Source of the DNA: Martinezella dioscoreae
GTDB taxonomy: Bacteria; Pseudomonadota; Alphaproteobacteria; Rhizobiales; Rhizobiaceae
Direction: 5' to 3'
Length of the DNA stretch: 64,000 nt
Assembly (NCBI RefSeq): GCF_009176305.1
Contig: NZ_BLAJ01000009.1
Location: 1 to 64,000 of the forward strand
Below the pieces are notes generated by a model. It was not told the origin of the DNA. It ran no database searches and worked only from the letters and a program-made list of their open reading frames with translations. Below are positions 18,196 to 26,965 of this stretch, one piece after another. The first letter of the stretch is position 1. The number at the start of each line of letters is the position of its first letter. Position numbers and translations under genes: made by a program.

Positions 18196-18980
18196 CCCTG
18201 AAAGCCCGCGTCATCCCCTGCCTCGACGTCAAGGACGGCCGCGTCGTCAAGGGTGTCAACTTCGTCAATCTCGTCGATGCCGGCGATCCCGTCGAAGCCG
18301 CCAAGGCCTATGATGCTGCCGGCGCCGACGAACTCTGCTTCCTAGATATCACTGCTTCTTCCGACAATCGCGACACGATCTTCGACGTGGTGGCCCGCAC
18401 GGCAGAACAATGCTTCATGCCGGTCACGGTCGGCGGCGGCGTGCGCACTATTGCCGATATCCGCAAGCTGCTGCTTTGCGGCGCCGACAAGGTTTCGATC
18501 AATTCGGCGGCAGTCAACAATCCCGATTTCGTGGCCGAGGCGGCCGACAAATTCGGCAACCAGTGCATCGTCGTTTCCATCGATGCCAAGCGGCGACGCA
18601 CCGAGGCGCTCGGAGGCGACAATCTGAGCGCTTGGGAGATCTATACCCATGGCGGCCGCAATGCGACGGGCATCGATGCCGTCGATTTTGCCCGCAGGAT
18701 GGTGGAGCGCGGCGCCGGCGAGTTGCTCGTCACCTCCATGGATCGGGACGGCACCAAAGTCGGCTACGATCTGGAGCTGACGCGGGCGATCGCCGATGCG
18801 GTGCGCGTGCCCGTCATTGCATCCGGCGGCGTCGGCGATCTCGACGACCTCGTCGCAGGCGTCAAGGAAGGTCATGCGACGGCCGTACTTGCGGCGTCGA
18901 TCTTCCACTTCGGCACCTATTCGGTGGGCGAAGCAAAGCGCTACATGGCCGAGCGCGGCATTCCCATGCGGCTGGATTAG
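18192..18980 (+). CDS. hisF: Imidazole glycerol phosphate synthase, cyclase subunit
   Basis: Barrel enzyme that uses HisH-derived ammonia to close the imidazole ring, releasing AICAR. Catalytic Asp12 in IPCLDVKDGRVVKG, with the second catalytic Asp in VVSIDAKRR. The phosphate-binding turns VTVGGGVRT and VIASGGVGD are present. 262 residues, marginally longer than the usual 250-258. Overlaps hisA by four bases. Confidence 0.97.
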   Translation: MTLKARVIPCLDVKDGRVVKGVNFVNLVDAGDPVEAAKAYDAAGADELCFLDITASSDNRDTIFDVVARTAEQCFMPVTVGGGVRTIADIRKLLLCGADKVSINSAAVNNPDFVAEAADKFGNQCIVVSIDAKRRRTEALGGDNLSAWEIYTHGGRNATGIDAVDFARRMVERGAGELLVTSMDRDGTKVGYDLELTRAIADAVRVPVIASGGVGDLDDLVAGVKEGHATAVLAASIFHFGTYSVGEAKRYMAERGIPMRLD

Positions 18981-18993
18981 GAGACAGCGAGCG

Positions 18994-19308
18994 ATGAGCG
19001 GATTTACCCTTTCCGACCTCGAACGGATCGTCGAGGAACGCTCCAAGGCCTCGCCGGGCGAATCCTGGACGGCAAAGCTTTTTGCTGCCGGCCAGCCGAA
19101 AGCGGCGAAGAAGCTCGGCGAAGAGGCGATCGAGGCGGTGATGGCGGCGGTCGTCAATGATCGCGACAACCTCACCTATGAGGCGGCCGATCTGCTGTAT
19201 CATCTTTTAGTCGTATTGAAGATTGCCGGCATTCCGTTAGAGAATGTCATGGGTGAGCTCGAGAGGCGCACCAGTCAATCCGGCCTTCAAGAGAAGGCAA
19301 GCCGGTAA
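18994..19308 (+). CDS. hisE: Phosphoribosyl-ATP pyrophosphatase
   Basis: Hydrolyses phosphoribosyl-ATP to phosphoribosyl-AMP, the second step of histidine synthesis. An all-alpha MazG-like protein of 104 residues, with the metal-binding pattern KKLGEEAIEAVMAA followed by EAADLLYHLLVVL. The start at 18994 is preceded by GGAGACAGCGAGCG, giving a good ribosome binding site. It is the separate HisE form, not a HisIE fusion; hisI is not in this window. Confidence 0.96.
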   Translation: MSGFTLSDLERIVEERSKASPGESWTAKLFAAGQPKAAKKLGEEAIEAVMAAVVNDRDNLTYEAADLLYHLLVVLKIAGIPLENVMGELERRTSQSGLQEKASR

Positions 19309-19313
19309 AACCG

Positions 19314-20309
19314 ATGACGATAGCGACCAAGACCGAGCCAACACACGAGACGCTCGATATTTTCCAGGCGAAAGCCTATTCGCCCTACTATTTCTTCTCC
19401 TCGGAAGAATGGGCGAAATTCAGGGCCGACACACCGCTGACGCTGACCGCCGACGAAGTGACGCGGCTGCGCTCCATGGGCGACCCGATCGATCTCGACG
19501 AAGTCCGGCGCATCTATCTTTCGCTGTCACGGCTTTTGTCCTCGCATGTGGAATCCTCGCAGATCCTTTTCGAGCAGCGCAATCGCTTCCTCAGTCTTTC
19601 CGATATCGCCAAGACGCCCTTCGTCATCGGCATCGCCGGATCGGTCGCTGTCGGCAAATCCACCACGGCCCGTATCCTGAAGGAGCTGCTGGGCCGCTGG
19701 CCATCGAGCCCGAAGGTCGATCTCGTCACCACGGACGGCTTTCTCTATCCGAACGCCGAGCTGCAGCGCCGCAACCTGATGCAGCGCAAGGGTTTTCCGG
19801 AAAGCTACGATACGGCGGCACTGCTGCGTTTCCTCTCGGCGATCAAGGCCGGCCAGCCGAATGTGCAGGCGCCCTCCTATTCGCACCTCGTCTATGACGT
19901 GCTGCCGAACGAATTCAAGACGGTCGATCGCCCGGATATCCTGATCTTCGAAGGCATCAACGTGCTGCAATCGCGGCATCTGCCTGCTGACGGCAAGATC
20001 GTGCCGATGGTCTCGGATTTCTTCGACTTCTCCATCTATATCGATGCCGAGGAGGAGCTCATCCACAATTGGTACGTCGCCCGCTTCATGCGGCTGCGCG
20101 AGACGGCCTTCCGCGACCCCAACTCCTTCTTCCATCGCTATGCTTCGATCAGCGAGGACGAGGCCTTGGCGATTGCCGAGGGGCTTTGGAAGAATATCAA
20201 CCTGAAGAATTTGCGCCAGAACATCCTGCCGACGCGGCCGCGCGCCGACCTCATCCTGCAGAAGGGGAAGAATCATCTGATCGAGCAGGTGGCGTTGAGG
20301 AAACTCTGA
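19314..20309 (+). CDS. coaA: Pantothenate kinase (type I)
   Basis: Phosphorylates pantothenate, the first committed step to coenzyme A. 331 residues, type I (PRK/URK-like P-loop) form: P-loop GSVAVGKST at 109-117, followed by TTDGFLYPN and the pantothenate-site region RKGFPESYD, with the C-terminal LRQNILPTRPRADLIL. It follows hisE by five bases, so it is read with the his operon. The other CoA gene in the window, coaE, is 43 kb away. Confidence 0.97.
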   Translation: MTIATKTEPTHETLDIFQAKAYSPYYFFSSEEWAKFRADTPLTLTADEVTRLRSMGDPIDLDEVRRIYLSLSRLLSSHVESSQILFEQRNRFLSLSDIAKTPFVIGIAGSVAVGKSTTARILKELLGRWPSSPKVDLVTTDGFLYPNAELQRRNLMQRKGFPESYDTAALLRFLSAIKAGQPNVQAPSYSHLVYDVLPNEFKTVDRPDILIFEGINVLQSRHLPADGKIVPMVSDFFDFSIYIDAEEELIHNWYVARFMRLRETAFRDPNSFFHRYASISEDEALAIAEGLWKNINLKNLRQNILPTRPRADLILQKGKNHLIEQVALRKL

Positions 20310-20312
20310 GGC

Positions 20313-20921
20313 TCAGGGCTGAACACGCCTTAAAGTCAGGTTGATCCGCCCACCATTCTTCAGCAATGTCGAGGTTGCAGGATAGATGCGGTCGACACCG
20401 TGAAAGCACAATCTTCCCTCGCCGCCGAGAACGACGATATCGCCGCTCGCCAGCTTGAAGGATAGCGTGCGATCATTGCGGTTGAGGCCACCGACGCGAA
20501 AGAGGCAGGTGTTCCCGAGCGAGATCGATAGTACGGGCGCCTTGAGATCCTGTTCGTCACGATCCTGATGCAGGCCCATGCGGGCATTGTCGCCATAGAA
20601 ATTGACGAGACAGGCTTCCGGCGGCTTTTCATAGCCTGCTATATCGTGCCAGAAATCCAGCAATTGCGATGGCATGGCCGGCCAGGGGCGACCGGTGACC
20701 GGATGCGTCGGCTGATAGCGATAGCCGCGCTGCTTGTCCGTCACCCAGCCGAGCGAACCGCAATTGGTCATGCGCACCGACATTTCCTTGCCGGTACCCG
20801 GCATGACCGGTGTGTACAGCGGCGCCTCGGCCACGATACCGCGAATCGTCTCGACGAGCGCTTCCTGGGCGGGACGGCCGAGATATCCGGGCAGATGGCG
20901 AATTCCGTTGGGGAGCAGCAT
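20313..20921 (-). CDS. alkB: AlkB-type DNA/RNA dealkylating dioxygenase
   Basis: Fe(II)/2-oxoglutarate-dependent enzyme that reverses N1-methyladenine and N3-methylcytosine damage. The iron triad is His118 and Asp120 (GLHQDRDE) with His174 (LCFHGVDRIYP). The 2-oxoglutarate clamp RxNxTxR is Arg192-Asn194-Thr196-Arg198. The length of 202 residues is usual. It converges on coaA with only three bases between the stop codons. Upstream is a 286-base spacer with repeats; no ada gene is adjacent. Confidence 0.95.
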   Translation of the reverse strand: MLLPNGIRHLPGYLGRPAQEALVETIRGIVAEAPLYTPVMPGTGKEMSVRMTNCGSLGWVTDKQRGYRYQPTHPVTGRPWPAMPSQLLDFWHDIAGYEKPPEACLVNFYGDNARMGLHQDRDEQDLKAPVLSISLGNTCLFRVGGLNRNDRTLSFKLASGDIVVLGGEGRLCFHGVDRIYPATSTLLKNGGRINLTLRRVQP

Positions 20922-20980
20922 CCATACTTCCTTTGCGCAACACTGGTCAGGTCAGTGCGCCATTGCCGCGCCTTCATGCA

Positions 20981-21026
20981 TGGCCCCTCACCCCAACCCT
21001 CTCCCCGCCGGCAGGGCGAGGGGGTC
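20981..21026. repeat. RIME-like palindromic repeat
   Basis: CCCCTCACCCCAACCC followed by CTCCCCGCC and GGGCGAGGGGG, forming a stem-loop of the same family as 4891-4940 and 47824-47911. It lies between alkB and arfB. Confidence 0.7.
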
Positions 21027-21080
21027 TAATCTGCCTCAACTTAGCCGCCTCAAAGGGAGACTTATTGTTTCACGCTGTCG

Positions 21081-21116
21081 TCCCTTCTCCCGCATGCCGA
21101 GAGAAGGCCAGGATGA
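21081..21116. repeat. Second half of a mosaic intergenic repeat
   Basis: CCCTTCTCCC and GAGAGAAGG around a GCATGC centre, followed by CCAGGATGAG. Probably the second module of the element at 20981-21026. The rest of the 20922-21207 spacer contains nothing I recognise. Confidence 0.5.
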
Positions 21117-21207
21117 GAGTCCAGGCACAGAACTACAGCAACGCCGTACTCGCCTGACAAGCCTCATTTTACTCAGCCAACTCAAAACTGCAGCCCGAAA
21201 GCCAACC

Positions 21208-21642
21208 CTAGTCGCCGCCGACCTTGCCGCGCATCTTCTTGACCTCGGAGCGTCCGGATTTTTCCTTCAGCCGGCGCTCGATTGATCCCTTCGTCGGCTT
21301 GGTCTTTCGGCGCGGCGGCGGGGGCGGAGCGGCCGCTTCGAGGATCAGTTCCTTCAGCCGCTCGCGCGCATCCTCGCGATTGCGATCCTGGCTGCGGAAG
21401 CGGCTGGCCTCGATCATCAGAACACCTTCCTTGGAGACGCGACGACCGGCAAGTCTAACCGCATTCGCCTTGACGCGATCCGTCAGCGATGGGGAATTCT
21501 GAACGTTGAAGAAAAGCTGAACTGCGGTTGCGACCTTGTTGACGTTCTGGCCGCCGGGACCGCCCGCCAGAACGAATTGTTCCGTCAGCTCCCAGCCGGC
21601 AATCGTGATCCGGTCGTTAATGTAAAGCGCTTCGCTGGCCAT
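21208..21642 (-). CDS. arfB: Alternative ribosome-rescue factor ArfB (peptidyl-tRNA hydrolase)
   Basis: Release-factor-like protein that frees peptide from ribosomes stalled without a stop codon. The GGQ motif is at residues 30-32 within AGGPGGQNVNK, and there is no stop-codon recognition domain. The C-terminal tail is rich in Lys and Arg (RRKTKPTKGSIERRLKEKSG), which in ArfB enters the empty mRNA channel. The length of 144 residues is typical. Same strand as pckA but 117 bases away and preceded by the pckA terminator, so it has its own promoter. Confidence 0.95.
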   Translation of the reverse strand: MASEALYINDRITIAGWELTEQFVLAGGPGGQNVNKVATAVQLFFNVQNSPSLTDRVKANAVRLAGRRVSKEGVLMIEASRFRSQDRNREDARERLKELILEAAAPPPPPRRKTKPTKGSIERRLKEKSGRSEVKKMRGKVGGD

Positions 21643-21705
21643 GATTTTCTCCGCGCCTGTCTATCCCACATTGATGCGCGGTTGAAAACCACTACCGGAT
21701 AAAAC

Positions 21706-21734
21706 GAAACCCGGCGAATCGGTCGCCGGGTTTC
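21706..21734 (-). terminator. Rho-independent terminator of pckA
   Basis: Arms GAAACCCGGCGA (21706-21717) and TCGCCGGGTTTC (21723-21734) with a 5-base loop, followed on the minus strand by GTTTTA. It begins 26 bases after the pckA stop. Confidence 0.9.
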
Positions 21735-21759
21735 ACGTGAGTCATTCCGCTCTGGATGA

Positions 21760-23370
21760 TTATTCTGCAGCGACCGGCATCCCCGGAGCGGCATCACGGA
21801 CGTTGCCGTCCACATGATCTTCGAACTTGGCGAAGTTCGTGACGAACATCTGTACTAGCTTCTTGGCCTGGGCATCGTAGGCTTCGCCATCGGCCCAGGT
21901 GGAGCGAGGATCGAGGATCGCAGTATCGACACCGTCGACCGCGACCGGAACCGCGAAGCCGAAATTCGCGTCCGTGCGGAATTCGACATTATCGAGGTCG
22001 CCCTTCAAAGCCGCCGCGAGCAGAGCGCGCGTCGCCTTGATCGGCATGCGGCTTCCCTTGCCATAGGCGCCACCGGTCCAGCCGGTGTTGACCAGCCAGC
22101 AACGGGCGCCGTGGCGGGCGATCAGCTCCTTGAGGAGATTGCCATATTCAGCCGGATGGCGCGGCATGAAAGGAGCGCCGAAGCAGGTCGAGAAGGTGGC
22201 TTCCGGCTCGACGACGCCCTTTTCCGTGCCGGCGACCTTGGCGGTGTAGCCGGACAGGAAGTGGTACATCGCCTGATCCGGCGTCAGCTTGGCGATCGGC
22301 GGCATGACGCCGAAAGCGTCGGCCGTCAGCATGATGATCGTCTCGGGATGACCGGTGATGCCGGATTCCGATGCATTCGGGATGAAATGCAGCGGATAGG
22401 CGCTGCGGGTGTTTTCCGTCAGCGAACCGTCATCGAGATCCGGCCTACCATGCTCGTCGAGCACGACATTTTCCAGGACGGTGCCGAAGCGGCGCGTCGT
22501 GGCGTAGATTTCCGGCTCGGCCTCGGCCGAAAGACGGATGGTCTTGGCGTAGCAGCCACCTTCGAAGTTGAAGATGCCGTTTTCACCCCAGCCATGTTCG
22601 TCATCGCCGATGAGCGTACGGGTCGGATCGGCCGACAGCGTCGTCTTGCCCGTGCCCGACAGGCCGAAGAAGATCGCGGCATCGCCTTCGGGACCGACAT
22701 TGGCAGAGCAATGCATCGGCATGACGCCGCGTTCCGGCAGCAGGTAATTCAGGACGGTGAAGACCGATTTCTTCATTTCGCCGGCATAGGAGGTGCCGCC
22801 GATAAGGACGATGCCATTGACGAGATCACAGGCGATCACCGTTTCCGTGCGGCAGCCATGGCGCTCCGGATCGGCGCGGAAGCTCGGCAGGTCTATGATC
22901 GTCAGCTGCGGCACGAAGCTTTCCAGCGCCGCGCGATCCGGGCGGATCAGCAGGTTGCGGATGAACAGCGAGTGCCAGGCGAATTCGGTAATGACGCGCG
23001 TTGGCAAAGCATAGTCGACATCGGCGCCGCCGATCAGATCCTGCACGAAGAGATCCTTGCCGCGGGCATGGGCCAGCATGTCCTCATGCAGGAGCTCAAA
23101 ATGCTCCGGCGACATCGGCTTGTTGTTATCCCACCAGATCTGGTCTTCCGTGGCGGCATTGCGCACCACGAACTTGTCCTTCGGAGAACGGCCGGTGTGC
23201 TGGCCGGTCAAGGCCCTGAGCGCGCCATGGGCGGTCAGATCGGCTTCGCGGCGGCGAATCGCCTCTTCGTAAAGGTGAGCTTCCATGAGGTTGTAGCGCA
23301 CACTGGCGGCGGCTCCCAGGCCGATCGATCCCAGTTCAGTCGCGGGATTGCGGACGCCGAATTGCTCCAT
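21760..23370 (-). CDS. pckA: Phosphoenolpyruvate carboxykinase (ATP)
   Basis: First step of gluconeogenesis: oxaloacetate plus ATP to PEP and CO2. In rhizobia it is important on C4-dicarboxylates, as in nodules. 536 residues, ATP-type. Visible motifs are the kinase P-loop GLSGTGKTTLSADP (about 235-243), the metal-binding IGDDEHGW just after it, and RRFGTVLENVV. The ATG at 23370 is preceded by a GTG at 23373; I take the ATG, with GAGG upstream. It is divergent from chvI, the conserved rhizobial arrangement. Confidence 0.97.
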   Translation of the reverse strand: MEQFGVRNPATELGSIGLGAAASVRYNLMEAHLYEEAIRRREADLTAHGALRALTGQHTGRSPKDKFVVRNAATEDQIWWDNNKPMSPEHFELLHEDMLAHARGKDLFVQDLIGGADVDYALPTRVITEFAWHSLFIRNLLIRPDRAALESFVPQLTIIDLPSFRADPERHGCRTETVIACDLVNGIVLIGGTSYAGEMKKSVFTVLNYLLPERGVMPMHCSANVGPEGDAAIFFGLSGTGKTTLSADPTRTLIGDDEHGWGENGIFNFEGGCYAKTIRLSAEAEPEIYATTRRFGTVLENVVLDEHGRPDLDDGSLTENTRSAYPLHFIPNASESGITGHPETIIMLTADAFGVMPPIAKLTPDQAMYHFLSGYTAKVAGTEKGVVEPEATFSTCFGAPFMPRHPAEYGNLLKELIARHGARCWLVNTGWTGGAYGKGSRMPIKATRALLAAALKGDLDNVEFRTDANFGFAVPVAVDGVDTAILDPRSTWADGEAYDAQAKKLVQMFVTNFAKFEDHVDGNVRDAAPGMPVAAE

Positions 23371-23721
23371 CACTTTTTCCTCTACAAAGGGGCTTGGCCG
23401 TTAGAACTAACTAAAGCGTAGAGGGCTCTTTTTAAAAGCACAAGAGCTAGAAGCGAGAAATATTTAATGATATCAGTTATTTAATCGATTTAAATAAATT
23501 TCCTCAATTTTAAATCGTTTGAATAGAGGGTGGAGGGACGTCATGTCACACAACCTCTGCGCAAGGGTTTTTCCTCACAACAATCCTCCCCTTTATCTTT
23601 GCCACAATTTGTTCCACCTTTATCCCCATAAGCGCGCCAGGTTACCGCCGACCGAGCTGGCAGACCGCCTGGGCTGGATTCCAAATCCGGGAGACGCGCA
23701 CTGATGACGGAGACGAACACC
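23371..23721. promoter_or_regulatory. Divergent pckA/chvI control region
   Basis: A 350-base gap between two divergent genes. The stretch 23450-23520 is strikingly A+T rich and contains an inverted repeat. No convincing gene lies here; a 61-codon frame at 23519-23704 has no family resemblance and atypical composition. Promoters for both pckA and chvI must lie here, but I cannot assign boxes with confidence. Confidence 0.65.
23486..23517. promoter_or_regulatory. Inverted repeat in the pckA/chvI intergenic region
   Basis: Arms CGATTTAAA (23486-23494) and TTTAAATCG (23509-23517), perfect over nine bases with a 14-base A+T-rich spacer. It may be an operator for either divergent gene; the protein that would bind is unknown. 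Confidence 0.45.
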
Positions 23722-24453
23722 ATGTTGACAATCGCGCTCGTTGACGACGACCGCAATATCCTGACTTCCGTATCGATTGCCTTGGAAGCAGAGGGATATA
23801 AGGTAGAAACCTACACGGACGGAGCTTCGGCGCTGGACGGCCTGCTTGCCCGGCCGCCGCAACTGGCGATCTTCGATATCAAGATGCCCCGCATGGACGG
23901 CATGGAGCTCCTGCGCCGCCTGCGGCAGAAGTCCGATCTGCCCGTGATCTTCCTCACCTCGAAGGATGAAGAGATCGACGAGCTTTTCGGCCTGAAGATG
24001 GGCGCCGACGACTTCATCACCAAGCCGTTCTCGCAGCGCCTGCTGGTCGAACGCGTCAAGGCTGTTCTCCGCCGTGCCTCCGCCCGAGACGCCGCAAACG
24101 CTGCCGGCGGCGCAGCCGCCGCCAAACCGGGTGCTGTGCAGCAGGCCCGCTCGCTGGAACGGGGGCAGCTCGTGATGGACCAGGAACGCCATACCTGCAC
24201 CTGGAAGGGCGAGCCGGTGACGCTCACCGTCACCGAGTTCCTCATCCTGCATTCGCTTGCCCAGCGCCCCGGCGTGGTCAAGAGCCGCGACGCGCTGATG
24301 GATGCGGCCTATGACGAGCAAGTCTATGTCGACGACCGCACGATCGACAGCCACATCAAGCGGCTGCGCAAGAAATTCAAGATGGTCGACCTCGAATTTG
24401 ATATGATCGAGACGCTGTATGGCGTGGGCTATCGCTTCCGCGAAGCAGCATAA
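23722..24453 (+). CDS. chvI: Response regulator ChvI (OmpR/PhoB family)
   Basis: Regulator of the ChvG/ChvI system, which responds to acid and envelope stress and controls exopolysaccharide, motility and symbiosis or virulence genes. Receiver domain IALVDDDRNILTSV with phospho-acceptor in IFDIKMPRMDG; from this start it is Asp52, the number used for the Sinorhizobium meliloti protein. That, and GGAG nine bases upstream, made me prefer 23722 over an in-frame ATG at 23704 (six more residues). The C-terminal winged helix includes DRTIDSHIKRLRKKF and IETLYGVGYRF. An alanine-rich linker lies between the domains. Confidence 0.95.
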   Translation: MLTIALVDDDRNILTSVSIALEAEGYKVETYTDGASALDGLLARPPQLAIFDIKMPRMDGMELLRRLRQKSDLPVIFLTSKDEEIDELFGLKMGADDFITKPFSQRLLVERVKAVLRRASARDAANAAGGAAAAKPGAVQQARSLERGQLVMDQERHTCTWKGEPVTLTVTEFLILHSLAQRPGVVKSRDALMDAAYDEQVYVDDRTIDSHIKRLRKKFKMVDLEFDMIETLYGVGYRFREAA

Positions 24454-24513
24454 TAGTTAGCGAGACCATACGGATAGTTAACTGGACCATACGGCGGACA
24501 ATGGATTAAGAGC

Positions 24514-26352
24514 ATGCGGACGGGGTCGCCGACCCCGTTCTTCGAAAGGGCCGTAGGCTTGGCACAGCTGGTGCAGGACAGGGACATAGACGACTCGGAA
24601 AGCCCGAGCGGCGCTCGAATCGCGCGCCGGCGCTGGACTCATCCCTTCGTCCTGATCCGCCGCATCTTCGGCAATGCCGTCTTTTCGAGCCTGACGCGGC
24701 GCATCCTGTTCTTCAATCTGGCCGCCCTCGTCGTTCTGGTCGGCGGCATTCTCTATCTCAATCAGTTCCGCGAGGGCCTGATCGATGCCCGTGTCGAAAG
24801 CCTCTTGACGCAGGGCGAGATCATCGCCGGTGCCGTCTCGGCTTCGGCATCGGTCGACACCAACTCCATCACCATCGATCCGCAGAAGCTGCTGGAGCTG
24901 CAGGCCGGCCAGAGCATCACGCCCGTTCCGAACGACGAGGATCTGGAATTCCCGATCGATCCGGAAAAGGTGGCGCCGGTGCTGACGCGGCTGATCTCGC
25001 CGACGCGCACGCGCGCACGCATCTTCGATGCCGACGCGAACCTGCTGCTCGACAGCCGCCATCTCTATTCCCGCGGCCAGGTGCTGCGCTACGATCTGCC
25101 ACCCGTCGACGACGAGAAGCAGAGCTGGTCCGACTGGTTCAGCGGCTTGCTCAACAAGATGCTGCAGCCGGGTAACCTGCCTGTCTATAAGGAAGCGCCC
25201 GGCGGCGACGGCTCCATCTATCCCGAGGTCATGAATGCGCTGACCGGCGTGCGCGGCGCCGTGGTCCGCACCACGGAGAAGGGCGAACTGATCGTCTCGG
25301 TCGCCGTGCCGATCCAGCGCTTCCGCGCCGTGCTCGGCGTGCTGCTGCTGTCGACCCAGGCCGGCGATATCGACAAGATCGTTCATGCCGAGCGCCTCGC
25401 GATCATGCGCGTCTTCGGCGTCGCGACGCTCGTCAACGTCGTGCTGTCGTTGCTTTTGTCCTCCACCATCGCCAATCCGCTACGCCGGCTCTCGGCTGCG
25501 GCCATCCGCGTGCGCCGCGGCGGGGCGAAGGAGCGCGAGGAGATTCCGGACTTTTCCGCTCGCCAGGACGAGATCGGCAATCTGTCGATCGCGCTGCGGG
25601 ATATGACATCGGCGCTCTACGATCGCATCGATGCGATCGAAAGCTTTGCGGCCGATGTCAGCCATGAACTCAAGAATCCGCTGACATCTCTGCGCAGCGC
25701 CGTCGAAACGCTGCCGCTCGCCAAGAGCGACGATTCCAAGAAGCGGCTGATGGATGTGATCCAGCATGACGTTCGCCGCCTCGACCGCCTGATCAGCGAT
25801 ATCTCAGATGCATCGCGCCTCGATGCCGAGCTTGCACGTTCGGATGCCAAGTCGCTCGATCTGGAAGTATTGCTGCGCGACATGATCGATATTTCCAGAC
25901 AGGTCGGGCACAGCAAGAAATCTGTCGAGATCGACTATATTATCGACCGCAAGCCAGGCAATAAGGCGAACTTCTCCGTCGACGGCCACGACCTGCGCAT
26001 CGGCCAGATCGTCACCAATCTCATCGAAAACGCACGATCCTTCGTCCCCGCGGAAACCGGCAAGATCACCGTGCGGCTGACGCGGACGCGGACGCGCTGT
26101 GTCATCTATATCGAGGATAATGGTCCCGGCATTCAGGCCGAAAATATCGACCGCATCTTCGAACGTTTCTATACCGACCGGCCCGAATCCGAAGGTTTCG
26201 GGCAGAATTCCGGCCTCGGCCTGTCGATCAGCCGGCAGATCGCCGAAGCGCATGGTGGCTCGCTGCGCGCCGAGAATATCGTCGACAGCGATGGCTCGAC
26301 GCTGCTTGGCGCCCGCTTCATCCTGTCGCTGCCAGCCCAGACGACGGCGTGA
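24514..26352 (+). CDS. chvG: Sensor histidine kinase ChvG (ExoS)
   Basis: Membrane kinase of the ChvG/ChvI pair. About 60 polar N-terminal residues, a first membrane segment (RILFFNLAALVVLVGGILYL), a periplasmic sensing domain of roughly 220 residues, a second membrane segment (FGVATLVNVVLSLLLSS), HAMP, then the H-box ADVSHELKNPLTSL with His384. The ATPase domain has NLIENARSF, the D-box EDNGPGI and the G-box GLGLSISRQI. In rhizobia the periplasmic inhibitor ExoR binds this sensor. 612 residues; the start at 24514 is uncertain, as N-termini vary in the family. Overlaps the reading frame leading into hprK. Confidence 0.94.
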   Translation: MRTGSPTPFFERAVGLAQLVQDRDIDDSESPSGARIARRRWTHPFVLIRRIFGNAVFSSLTRRILFFNLAALVVLVGGILYLNQFREGLIDARVESLLTQGEIIAGAVSASASVDTNSITIDPQKLLELQAGQSITPVPNDEDLEFPIDPEKVAPVLTRLISPTRTRARIFDADANLLLDSRHLYSRGQVLRYDLPPVDDEKQSWSDWFSGLLNKMLQPGNLPVYKEAPGGDGSIYPEVMNALTGVRGAVVRTTEKGELIVSVAVPIQRFRAVLGVLLLSTQAGDIDKIVHAERLAIMRVFGVATLVNVVLSLLLSSTIANPLRRLSAAAIRVRRGGAKEREEIPDFSARQDEIGNLSIALRDMTSALYDRIDAIESFAADVSHELKNPLTSLRSAVETLPLAKSDDSKKRLMDVIQHDVRRLDRLISDISDASRLDAELARSDAKSLDLEVLLRDMIDISRQVGHSKKSVEIDYIIDRKPGNKANFSVDGHDLRIGQIVTNLIENARSFVPAETGKITVRLTRTRTRCVIYIEDNGPGIQAENIDRIFERFYTDRPESEGFGQNSGLGLSISRQIAEAHGGSLRAENIVDSDGSTLLGARFILSLPAQTTA

Positions 26353-26360
26353 GCGGCCGC

Positions 26361-26825
26361 ATGACGGGTGAGGCGACCAATTCCCACGCAACGGCGATCG
26401 TCATTGGCAGGATAGGGCTGCTGTTCCTTGGCCCCTCGGGCAGCGGCAAATCCGCCCTCGCCTTCTCCTGCCTTGCGGCTGCCAAGCCGCTGGGATTGAC
26501 GGCAAGCCTGGTCGCAGACGACCGCGTGCTGATTGCCGAACAGAACGGCTCCATTATTGCGAAATGCCCGCCCTCGATCGCAGGGCTTATGGAAATCCGC
26601 TACACCGGTATCGTTCGCATGCCTTATATTTCCGAGGCCGAAATGCATTTTGCCGTTCGCCCTGTCGACCCGGCAACCGCGGAAAGACTACCACCCGAGG
26701 ATGAGCAGATCGATATTACCGCGTCTGCTCGGTTGCCGTTGATCCGATTGGCTGCAACCTCTGCGAATCCGCTTGCCGTAATAATGGCGAAAACCGGCGC
26801 AAGTTTTGGTGAATCGGCCATTTAG
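26361..26825 (+). CDS. hprK: HPr kinase/phosphorylase, short alphaproteobacterial form
   Basis: Phosphorylates and dephosphorylates HPr on a serine, linking metabolic state to PTS signalling. Only the C-terminal kinase domain is present: 154 residues against about 310 in Firmicutes, as is usual in alphaproteobacteria. Walker A GPSGSGKS at 24-31, then the acidic ADDRVLI and the family patch GLMEIRYTGIVRMP. A GTG at 26349, overlapping the chvG stop, is an alternative start. Its position directly behind chvG and ahead of EIIA and HPr argues for a signalling role. Confidence 0.92.
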   Translation: MTGEATNSHATAIVIGRIGLLFLGPSGSGKSALAFSCLAAAKPLGLTASLVADDRVLIAEQNGSIIAKCPPSIAGLMEIRYTGIVRMPYISEAEMHFAVRPVDPATAERLPPEDEQIDITASARLPLIRLAATSANPLAVIMAKTGASFGESAI

Positions 26826-26965
26826 GCCCGCATAGGCGCGTAAATCCTGTATTTTAAGCTTGCACTTCGTCTTTTCATCGCCAAGATGTCCCCCCACTGG
26901 TGGACGACATTGCTGCATTGCGATATGGGCCACCTGTTTGCGTATGCGATGGGAGCAGTAATATC

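Noticed and set aside
23519..23704. Small frame of 61 codons upstream of chvI
   Set aside because: No ribosome binding site, unusual residue composition (His, Cys, Pro rich), and it lies in a promoter region.
26361..26825. Truncated HPr kinase
   Set aside because: The short form with only the kinase domain is the standard alphaproteobacterial version, not a broken gene.
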